Source: Microbacterium sp. (lineage in GTDB: Bacteria > Actinomycetota > Actinomycetes > Actinomycetales > Microbacteriaceae). From it: a stretch of 10,622 nucleotides of DNA. The notes below the pieces were generated by a model. The model ran no database searches, was not told the origin of the DNA, and was given only the letters and a program-made list of their open reading frames with translations. This document shows, one piece after another, positions 1 through 5,972 of the stretch. How positions within the stretch are numbered: position 1 is the first letter of the stretch; each line of letters opens with the position of its first letter. The translations under genes were made by a program, and so were the position numbers. The stretch spans positions 1,292 through 11,913 of the forward strand of contig DMUE01000254.1 in NCBI GenBank assembly GCA_003476465.1, read 5' to 3'.

Positions 1-770
1 GTCAGAGTTCCCACGAGCGGGATGATCGAGAAGAACAGCGCAACCACCGCGAGAACCGCCGTGAAAGGCGCGCCGATTATCGAGAGGAAGATGAAGCTCA
101 ACACACCGTTGGTCAGCCCCAGGCTGAGCTGGCCCATGACGAAGTACCCGACGGAGTCGGTGATCTGTTCGGCGAGATCGATGAACCGGGCACGACGGCT
201 CGCGGGCACCAACTGGTAGACCGCGGCTTTCAGATTGGGGGTGGACGCGGTGAAATAGATCGTCAGGATCAAGACGATGAATCCACCGGCGACGCCCGCC
301 ACGACGGCGGCGCCGAAGACGATGACGCTCTCGCCGATCGCGGCGAAGTCGAGCGAATTCACCCAGTCCGTGACGTACTGCAGCACGCGATCGACATCCA
401 GGTAGGGGAAAACCCCGACGACCCAGGTCCGGAAGTCGGCGAGGAAGGGCTCGACGCCTTCGTCGAGCACCTCGGAGATCAACACCACGAGTTGGCTGAT
501 CTGGTCGACGATGATGGGCACGATCATCAGCACGATGCCGGTGAACACCGCCAGGATGACGAAAACCGTGATCAGCACGGCTAACCAGCGCTTCATCCGC
601 CGCCGCTCCAGGAACGAGATCGCCGGCTCCAAGCCGAGGGAGAGGAACAGGGCCGTGCCGACGTAGAGAAGGATCGTCGAAAGCGTCTGGATGCTCGAAA
701 TCAGGACGATCCCGAGACCGGCACCCAGCGTCGCGACGAGTGCGACGCGGAACGGGCTGTGGATCTTCAC
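1..770 (-). CDS. AI-2E family transporter (PerM-like), N-terminal part, truncated by window edge
   Basis: This is the N-terminal 256 residues of a polytopic membrane protein. Family knowledge (AI-2E/PerM, PF01594) suggests an integral inner-membrane exporter or permease; members have been linked to AI-2 export or Na+/H+ antiport, and the substrate here is unknown. Hydrophobic segments lie at about residues 8-27, 29-46, 62-85, 147-172, 212-232 and 234-256. A long amphipathic stretch at about 88-145 sits between the third and fourth, which is the characteristic family layout. Other family-like features are the basic ERRRMKRW loop (55-62) after the second segment and the IIPLVGT motif at the visible end. 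The start is the GTG at 770-768, preceded by GGAGGT at 780-775 with a tight 4-nt spacing. A rare TTA leucine codon occurs at 584-582. The usual family length is roughly 350-400 residues, so about a third of the gene lies outside. It is transcribed divergently from the gene at 941. The family call is secure; the substrate is not. Confidence 0.9.
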   Translation of the reverse strand, partial: MKIHSPFRVALVATLGAGLGIVLISSIQTLSTILLYVGTALFLSLGLEPAISFLERRRMKRWLAVLITVFVILAVFTGIVLMIVPIIVDQISQLVVLISEVLDEGVEPFLADFRTWVVGVFPYLDVDRVLQYVTDWVNSLDFAAIGESVIVFGAAVVAGVAGGFIVLILTIYFTASTPNLKAAVYQLVPASRRARFIDLAEQITDSVGYFVMGQLSLGLTNGVLSFIFLSIIGAPFTAVLAVVALFFSIIPLVGTL

Positions 771-794
771 GTGTACCTCCGGGCGGGCGCGTCC

Positions 795-804
795 GACGCG
801 CGTC
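795..804. repeat. 10-bp perfect palindrome GACGCGCGTC (copy 1 of core ACGCGCGT)
   Basis: GACGCGCGTC is its own reverse complement. It overlaps the predicted start of leftward transcription (about 803) of the AI-2E gene. Its 8-bp core ACGCGCGT recurs at 844-851 in the same intergenic region. It could be a binding site for a dimeric regulator of this divergent pair, but short CpG-rich palindromes also arise by chance in high-GC DNA. Confidence 0.35.
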
Positions 805-809
805 TCGTC

Positions 810-815
810 AGACTA
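810..815 (-). promoter_or_regulatory. Candidate -10 element for the AI-2E transporter gene
   Basis: TAGTCT, read on the minus strand, fits the actinobacterial TAnnnT -10 pattern. It predicts a transcription start near 803 and a leader of about 33 nt that contains the GGAGGT ribosome-binding site at 780-775. No good -35 hexamer is visible about 17 nt upstream. The call rests on pattern and position only. Confidence 0.4.
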
Positions 816-842
816 CGTCCGCCGAGTGCTGAGGGAACGCAT

Positions 843-852
843 CACGCGCGTG
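843..852. repeat. 10-bp perfect palindrome CACGCGCGTG (copy 2 of core ACGCGCGT)
   Basis: CACGCGCGTG is a perfect palindrome with the same ACGCGCGT core as the copy at 795-804; the two centres are 48 bp apart. It lies just upstream of the candidate -35 of the rightward promoter (856-861). The two copies flank the space between the divergent promoters, which fits a shared operator pair. This is inference from position and symmetry. Confidence 0.35.
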
Positions 853-855
853 CGG

Positions 856-883
856 CTGGCATTCAGGCGTCATTCGGTAGGCT
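856..883 (+). promoter_or_regulatory. Candidate promoter of the membrane-lipoprotein / thioredoxin-TPR unit
   Basis: A -10 hexamer TAGGCT (878-883) follows a possible -35 CTGGCA (856-861, four of six matches to TTGACA) with a 16-nt spacer. The predicted start near 889-890 gives a leader of about 50 nt that includes the GGAGGAG ribosome-binding site at 927-933. A start at 889-890 falls after the upstream in-frame GTG (884) and ATG (887), which argues against their use. Confidence 0.5.
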
Positions 884-926
884 GTGATGTCCGCTTCCGC
901 GCCGATACACCGCCGGGCGCGTCGAT

Positions 927-933
927 GGAGGAG
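927..933 (+). promoter_or_regulatory. Ribosome-binding site that decides the TTG start at 941
   Basis: GGAGGAG lies 7 nt before the in-frame TTG at 941-943, an ideal Shine-Dalgarno spacing. The alternatives at 884 (GTG) and 887 (ATG) have no comparable site. Confidence 0.6.
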
Positions 934-940
934 TAATCGT

Positions 941-2803
941 TTGCGTTTTGTCTGGGCTGTCGCGGCATTCGTGCTCGCCGCCGTACTGATCGGGGCCGGG
1001 ATCGCCCAGCGGACGGTTTTCCTGGGCCCGAAGACCGCAGACGTCGAGATCAGCGCCGAGGGAGGCCTGCCGTACACCCTGATAGATGGGACGGTGCTGG
1101 CCAGCATGCCCGGTTCGCAGACCCTGACGGCCTCGGTGCCCAGCGGTCCCGTCTACGCGGCGTACGGGCGGACGGCGGATGTTTCGGCCTGGCTTTCCGA
1201 CGCCGAGTACACACATGTGTTTCTGGATGACGCCGGCGAGATCGTCACGGAGGCGGTCGCGCCGCAGCCCCCCGCCGAGGCCGGTGCGGCGGGGGAGGGT
1301 GAAGAGCCGATCGACGCCGGGGTACCCGCCGATGACACCGCTGGGGTGGCCGAACCGGCCAACCGCAATCCGGCGGGCTCGGATCTCTGGCTCGACGAGT
1401 TCACCGACGAAGGCACGCTGAGGACACAGGTGCAGTTGCCCGAAACCATGAGCGTCCTGCTCGCCTCGGACGGAAGGGCGCCGGCGCCGAAGACGATGGA
1501 ACTGCAGTGGCCGCTCGACAACTCCACCCCCTGGGCGGGTCCGCTCATCGTCGCGGGGAGCATCCTGATGGTGGTGGGCGTGTTCCTCTACCTCCTCGGC
1601 ATCCGACATGCGCGTCGTTCGCGTGGTCCCCGCCGCAAGGGCATTCCGCAGCCGCCGACTCAGCCCCTCGACACCATCCCCACGGGCGACGCCGAGGCGA
1701 AGGGCGTCATCAGCGCGGGGCCCTCTCGGCGAGCCCTCCGCGGCACCCGCGGATTCGTGGTCGTGCCAGTCCTTGCGGTCGCCGGTGTGCTGCTGGCCGG
1801 CTGTTCGGCCGAGTCCTGGCCGCAGCTGGCGCCGTCGGCGACCCCGTCACCGTCGGCGAGCGCGATCTCGACGGCAGATCAGCCGGCACCGGCCGTCACT
1901 GAGACGCAGGCGCAGCGCATCCTCACCAAGGTCGCACAGACCGTCGGCGAGGCGGATGCCGCAGCAGATGGCGAAATGGCCGCGACGCGGCTGGAGGGCG
2001 CCGTCCTCGACGAGCGCAAGGCGAACTACCTGATCCGGAGCAAGGTGGCGGACCACGCACCGCTCGCGGCAATTCCCACCGAGCCCATGCAGATCGTGCT
2101 GCCGCAGGCCTCCGAGCAGTGGCCGCGTACGTTCATGACCGTCGTAGGCGACGACGCGGAGGGTTCGCCGGCTCCTTCCGTCGCCGTGCTCTCGCAGCAG
2201 GATCCCTGGTCCGATTACAAACTGACCTATCTGGCAAGCCTCGCGGCCTCCGCGCAGTTCCCCGGTGGTGTGGCGCCCGCCACGATCGGAGCGTCGCTCG
2301 TTCCGCCCGAATCCCCGTTCCTGTTGATCGAGCCCCAGGATTTGCCCGCTGCCTACGCCGATGTGCTCAACAACGGGGCCGAAAGCTCTTTCGCCCCGCT
2401 CTTCGAGGAAGACGGCGATCAATTTCGCGTCAAGGTCGCGGAGGACCGGCGCAACCGCCTGGAGCAGTTCAATCAGACCGGGGCCGAGACCGGAAGCCTG
2501 ACCTTCTCGTCCGCAGCCGGCACCTATCCGGTCATCGGTCTGTCGACGCTCGAGTCCGGGGCGGTCGTCGCGGTCAGCCTGACCGAGACAGACACGGTCA
2601 AGCCGACCAACAGCGACGCCGTCATCAAGCTCGACGGCAACCCGACGGTCGAGGCTCTCGCCGGCACGGCCAACTCGGCGTCGGGGTTCCAGACCACCTT
2701 CTCCGATCAGCTCTTCTTCTACGTCCCCAACCAGGCCGATGGCGGTCAGATCAGGCTGCTCGGCTACGCCTCGAACATTCTCAATGCAGGAGTCATCCGA
2801 TGA
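941..2803 (+). CDS. Unrecognised envelope protein: two-TM module joined to an internal lipoprotein signal and C-terminal domain
   Basis: I do not recognise a named family. From the TTG start the product is 620 residues. A first TM helix (about 4-22) leads into a region of about 175 residues with an acidic Pro/Ala/Glu linker (about 106-145), likely extracytoplasmic. A second TM helix (about 200-221) ends at a basic stretch, HARRSRGPRRKG (223-234). A short linker then leads to R263-R270, a hydrophobic core (271-284) and the lipobox LAGC with Cys288, i.e. a complete lipoprotein signal in mid-protein. A Ser/Thr/Pro/Ala-rich tether (about 289-322) precedes a C-terminal domain (about 323-620) without enzyme motifs I recognise. 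Expected topology: N-terminus in, first domain out, linker in, lipid-anchored C-terminal domain out. If signal peptidase II cuts before Cys288, one gene yields two envelope polypeptides. The frame is continuous and no ribosome-binding site precedes the in-frame GTGs near the lipobox, so a hidden second gene is unlikely. It overlaps the next gene by ATGA (2800-2803). A longer reading from 884 (639 residues) is possible. Confidence 0.8.
   Translation: MRFVWAVAAFVLAAVLIGAGIAQRTVFLGPKTADVEISAEGGLPYTLIDGTVLASMPGSQTLTASVPSGPVYAAYGRTADVSAWLSDAEYTHVFLDDAGEIVTEAVAPQPPAEAGAAGEGEEPIDAGVPADDTAGVAEPANRNPAGSDLWLDEFTDEGTLRTQVQLPETMSVLLASDGRAPAPKTMELQWPLDNSTPWAGPLIVAGSILMVVGVFLYLLGIRHARRSRGPRRKGIPQPPTQPLDTIPTGDAEAKGVISAGPSRRALRGTRGFVVVPVLAVAGVLLAGCSAESWPQLAPSATPSPSASAISTADQPAPAVTETQAQRILTKVAQTVGEADAAADGEMAATRLEGAVLDERKANYLIRSKVADHAPLAAIPTEPMQIVLPQASEQWPRTFMTVVGDDAEGSPAPSVAVLSQQDPWSDYKLTYLASLAASAQFPGGVAPATIGASLVPPESPFLLIEPQDLPAAYADVLNNGAESSFAPLFEEDGDQFRVKVAEDRRNRLEQFNQTGAETGSLTFSSAAGTYPVIGLSTLESGAVVAVSLTETDTVKPTNSDAVIKLDGNPTVEALAGTANSASGFQTTFSDQLFFYVPNQADGGQIRLLGYASNILNAGVIR
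2788..2792 (+). promoter_or_regulatory. Ribosome-binding site for the thioredoxin-TPR gene, inside the upstream gene
   Basis: AGGAG lies 7 nt before the ATG at 2800-2802. The start codon overlaps the TGA of the preceding gene, so the two cistrons are probably translationally coupled. This fixes the start, although the open frame continues far upstream of it. Confidence 0.75.
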
Positions 2804-3759
2804 GTCAGAACACCAATCCGGGAGCGGTCCTGCGCGGCGCCGTCGACCTGTCCGCTCTCCGCAACCGCCCGCAGCCGCCGGCCCCCGGGGCGCCTGCGGC
2901 TGCCGTACCCGGCGCCGGTCCGGCGGGCACCGGTCTCGTGAGGGACGCCACGGACGAGACGTTCGGAGAGGTGCTCGAACTATCGCGCACCGTGCCGGTC
3001 GTCATCGACCTCTGGGCGGAGTGGTGTGGGCCGTGCAAACAGCTGAGTCCGATTCTCGAGTCCGTCGTCGTCGAGCTCGCCGGACGTCTCGTTCTGGTCA
3101 AGGTGGACGTCGATGCCAACCCCCAGCTCGCGCAGGCCTTCCGTGCCCAGTCGATTCCACTGGTGGTCGCGCTCGTCGCGGGCCAGCCGGTGCCGCTGTT
3201 CACCGGGGCGGTCCCGGAGCAGCAGGTGCGCGAGGTCTTCGCCCAGCTGCTGCAGGTTGCCGCTCAGAACGGCGTGACGGGAACGCTGCCGATCGCGGAT
3301 GACCAGCCTGCCGTCGACGGCACGCCGGAGGAACCCGAGCCGCCGCTTCCGCCGCTGCATGCCGCCGCTTTCGCGGCGATCGAGGCGGGCGACTACGACG
3401 CGGCGATCGTCGCGTACGAGCAGGCCCTCGCCGAGAACCCGCGGGATCAGGACGCGCGGGCCGGCCTCGGCCAGGTTCGTCTGCTCCGTCGGGTGACGGG
3501 TCTGGACCTCGAGACGGCTCGTGCCGCTGCGGCGGCCGCCCCGCTCGAGGTGTCCGCGCAGTTCTCGGCGGCGGACCTCGATATCGCGGGAGGGCACGTC
3601 GAGGATGCGTTCGGCCGCTTGCTCGACCTGTTCGCCGCGTTGCCCGTGGACGAGCGCGCGCCCGTGCGTGAGCGCCTGCTGGAACTGTTCGGGCTGATCG
3701 GTGACGACGACCCCCGCGTGGTGCGGGCCCGCGGACGCCTCGCCTCACTCCTGTTCTGA
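2800..3759 (+). CDS. ybbN: Thioredoxin-like protein with C-terminal TPR region (YbbN/CnoX type)
   Basis: The product is 319 residues and probably cytoplasmic, with no signal peptide or TM helix. A Pro/Ala/Gly-rich leader (about 22-45) precedes a thioredoxin fold (about 46-155) with the active site W75-C76-G77-P78-C79-K80, a KVDVDANP strand (101-108) and the cis-proline Pro120 in QSIPLVV. An acidic, proline-rich linker (about 166-186) leads to a helical TPR region (about 187-319), including GDYDAAIVAYEQALAENP (197-214), typical of the YbbN/CnoX C-terminus. In the family such proteins act as holdase-type co-chaperones that hand clients to GroEL or DnaK and protect cysteines. E. coli CnoX lacks a redox-active CXXC, whereas this one has a complete motif, so disulfide reductase activity is plausible. 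The ATG overlaps the previous stop (ATGA) and has AGGAG at 2788-2792, which points to shared expression with the envelope protein. It converges on glgB. The domain call is firm; the client proteins are unknown. Confidence 0.92.
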   Translation: MSQNTNPGAVLRGAVDLSALRNRPQPPAPGAPAAAVPGAGPAGTGLVRDATDETFGEVLELSRTVPVVIDLWAEWCGPCKQLSPILESVVVELAGRLVLVKVDVDANPQLAQAFRAQSIPLVVALVAGQPVPLFTGAVPEQQVREVFAQLLQVAAQNGVTGTLPIADDQPAVDGTPEEPEPPLPPLHAAAFAAIEAGDYDAAIVAYEQALAENPRDQDARAGLGQVRLLRRVTGLDLETARAAAAAAPLEVSAQFSAADLDIAGGHVEDAFGRLLDLFAALPVDERAPVRERLLELFGLIGDDDPRVVRARGRLASLLF

Positions 3760-3793
3760 TCTCGCCTGCCCGTCGGCGCAAGTGAGATCAGAA
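3754..3793. terminator. Inverted repeat between convergent genes, probable bidirectional terminator
   Basis: TTCTGATCTC (3754-3763) and GAGATCAGAA (3784-3793) are perfect 10-bp complements separated by 20 nt. The arms can extend inward by one wobble and one further pair. The left arm contains the last Phe codon and TGA stop of the thioredoxin-TPR gene; the right arm ends 16 nt from the stop of glgB. There is no T-run on either side, as is common for actinobacterial terminators. Placement between convergent genes supports a two-way role. Confidence 0.7.
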
Positions 3794-3809
3794 ACGTCTC
3801 GGCGCCGCC

Positions 3810-5972
3810 TCAGCGTGAGTGGTGCAGCCAGATAACGCCTAGAGGCGGCAGGGTCACGGTAGCGCGCACAGTGCCGTCAGCGCCCGCCTCGGCCGTGACC
3901 GCCCCGAGGTTGCCGACACCCGATCCGCCATAATCGACGGCGTCGGAATTGAGAACCTCGGTCCAGGTTCCGCGCTCCGGCATGTCCAGCTCGAGCCCCT
4001 CGACCGGCACGCCCGAGAAATTGGCCAGCACCGCGATCGTGTTGCCATGCCAGTCCGCCCGTGTGAACGCGACGACATTGGGGTTGTGCCGGGGTCCGAA
4101 CAGACGCTGGAACGCAGCGCCATCGCTGTCGCGGGACCATAGCGGTGCGTGCTCGCGGTAGGTCTCGTTCAGGGCGGAGACGAACGCCTGCAACTGCGCG
4201 TGCAACGGCTGGTCCAGGATCCACCAGTCCAGCGAACGTCCTTCCGACCACTCCGAGATCTGACCGAACTCCTGGCCCATGAACAGCAACTGCTTGCCCG
4301 GGTGGCCCCACTGGAAGCCGAGGAACGCCCGCGCGTTCGCAAGCTTCTGCCAATGGTCTCCCGGCATCCGCGACACGAGCGTGCCCTTGCCGTGCACGAC
4401 CTCGTCGTGGCTTATCGGGAGGACGAAGTTCTCGCTGAACGCGTAGACGAAGGTGAAGGTGATCTCGCCTTCGTGGTGCGCGCGGTACATGGGGTCACGC
4501 TCGAAGTACTGGAGCGTGTCGTTCATCCAGCCCATGTTCCACTTCAACCCGAATCCGAGCCCGCCCTGGTTCGTCGGCGCGGTGACGCCGGGGTAGCTGG
4601 TCGACTCTTCGGCGATCATCGCGATGCCGGGGTAGCGCTTGTACGCCGTGGCGTTGACCTCTTGCAGGAAGCCGATGGCTTCGAGGTTCTCGCGCCCGCC
4701 GTGGATGTTCGGCGTCCACTCGCCGTCGTTACGGGAGTAGTCGAGGTAGAGCATCGACGCGACCGCGTCGACGCGCAGCCCGTCCACGTGGAACTCCTCG
4801 AACCAGTACAACGCGTTCGCGACCAGGAAGTTGCGCACCTCACGCCGACCGTAATCGAAGATGTAGGTTCCCCAGTCCTTGTGCTCGCCGCGGTGCGGAT
4901 CGGGGTTCTCGTAGAGCGCCCGTCCGTCGAAGCGGGCGAGGGCGAACTCGTCCTTGGGGAAGTGGCCGGGAACCCAGTCCATGATCACGCCGATGCCCGC
5001 CCCGTGCAGGCGATCGATGAGATACCGCAGGTCATCGGGTGTACCGAAACGGCTCGTGGGGGAGTAGTAGCCCGTGACCTGGTATCCCCAGGAACCTCCG
5101 AACGGATGCTCGGCCAGCGGCAGAAACTCGACATGCGTGAAGCCGAGCGACGAAACATGCCCGACGATCTCGTCCGCCGCGGTGCGATAGGTCAGGCCGG
5201 GGCGCCACGAACCGAGGTGGATCTCGTACACCGACATCGGCTGGTCGAGGGTGGTCGTCCGGGCGCGCCGAGTCATCCAGTCGTCGTCGGACCAGGTGTG
5301 ACGCGCCTTCGTGACGACCGAGGCCGTCGCGGGCGGCACCTCGGCCCAGCGCGCCATCGGGTCGGCTTTCACGAGCCACCGGCCGTCGCCGCTCAGGATC
5401 TCGTACTTGTACGCCGAGCCTTCGCCGACCTCGGGGACGAAGAGTTCCCACACCCCGGAACTGCCCATAGAGCGCATCGGGTGGCTCTGGCCGTCCCAGC
5501 CGTTGAAGTCGCCGACCACACGCACGGCCTGCGCGTTGGGCGCCCACACGGCAAAAGAGGTGCCGGCGACGCCCTGGTGCTCGCGCACGTGCGAGCCGAG
5601 GGCGCGCCAGAGTTCTTCGTGCCGGCCCTCGGCGATCAGGTGCAGGTCGAGGTCGCCGATCGTCGGGCTGAATCGGAACGGATCCTCCGCGGTCCACGTC
5701 GGGGCGGAGGGATACGTCGCCTCGAGGCGATAGGCGACGGGGGAACCCGGGTGGGTTCCCTCCCAGATGCCGCTGCGCACGTGATCGAGCACGATCCGGG
5801 CACCGTCCTCGGTGATCGCCGTCACGGTTCGCGCGAGCGGCCGCCTCACCCGGATCGTCGTGATCGGCTGACCCGAGCCGTCCTGGCCCAGGTGATGGCC
5901 GAGAACGCTGTGGGGTGAGTAGTGCGAACCGGTGGCCACCAGATCGAGGTCGTTCTGCGAGATGGTTGTCAT
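3810..5972 (-). CDS. glgB: 1,4-alpha-glucan branching enzyme GlgB
   Basis: This GH13 enzyme cuts an alpha-1,4 chain and re-attaches it in alpha-1,6 linkage, making branches in glycogen or capsular-type alpha-glucan in the cytoplasm. The product is 720 residues, normal for the family (about 730 in E. coli and M. tuberculosis). An N-terminal beta domain (about 1-105) is followed by a CBM48-like domain (about 115-215, with FAVWAPNAQAVRVVGDFNGW), the catalytic barrel (about 245-610) and a C-terminal beta domain. The catalytic residues are visible: nucleophile Asp402 (GLRVDAV), acid/base Glu455 (MIAEEST) and stabiliser Asp523 (ISHDEVVHGKG). Their spacing of 53 and 121 residues matches E. coli D405/E458/D526. 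The start is the ATG at 5972, with GAGGAG at 5984-5979. The frame is open further upstream, but that stretch lies inside glgE and does not match the family. The ATG overlaps the glgE stop by 4 nt, so the two are probably co-translated. It is the last gene of the cluster and ends at the shared terminator. Confidence 0.97.
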   Translation of the reverse strand: MTTISQNDLDLVATGSHYSPHSVLGHHLGQDGSGQPITTIRVRRPLARTVTAITEDGARIVLDHVRSGIWEGTHPGSPVAYRLEATYPSAPTWTAEDPFRFSPTIGDLDLHLIAEGRHEELWRALGSHVREHQGVAGTSFAVWAPNAQAVRVVGDFNGWDGQSHPMRSMGSSGVWELFVPEVGEGSAYKYEILSGDGRWLVKADPMARWAEVPPATASVVTKARHTWSDDDWMTRRARTTTLDQPMSVYEIHLGSWRPGLTYRTAADEIVGHVSSLGFTHVEFLPLAEHPFGGSWGYQVTGYYSPTSRFGTPDDLRYLIDRLHGAGIGVIMDWVPGHFPKDEFALARFDGRALYENPDPHRGEHKDWGTYIFDYGRREVRNFLVANALYWFEEFHVDGLRVDAVASMLYLDYSRNDGEWTPNIHGGRENLEAIGFLQEVNATAYKRYPGIAMIAEESTSYPGVTAPTNQGGLGFGLKWNMGWMNDTLQYFERDPMYRAHHEGEITFTFVYAFSENFVLPISHDEVVHGKGTLVSRMPGDHWQKLANARAFLGFQWGHPGKQLLFMGQEFGQISEWSEGRSLDWWILDQPLHAQLQAFVSALNETYREHAPLWSRDSDGAAFQRLFGPRHNPNVVAFTRADWHGNTIAVLANFSGVPVEGLELDMPERGTWTEVLNSDAVDYGGSGVGNLGAVTAEAGADGTVRATVTLPPLGVIWLHHSR

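Noticed and set aside
863..1609. Minus-strand open frame (248 codons) opposite the membrane-lipoprotein gene
   Set aside because: The composition (Arg/His/Gly-rich, no hydrophobic pattern) looks like a shadow. The plus strand carries coherent TM helices and a lipobox and has a promoter and ribosome-binding site.
2119..2799. Upstream extension of the thioredoxin-TPR frame
   Set aside because: It is open in frame but lies inside the preceding gene, is Arg-rich without family resemblance, and the ATG at 2800 has its own ribosome-binding site and ATGA overlap.
4149..5918. Long plus-strand open frame (589 codons) opposite glgB
   Set aside because: It is exactly antisense to a secure GlgB reading frame. 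Long antisense frames are expected in high-GC DNA where third-position G/C suppresses stops. The product shows no recognisable domain and an odd composition rich in Val, Arg, Asp and Glu.
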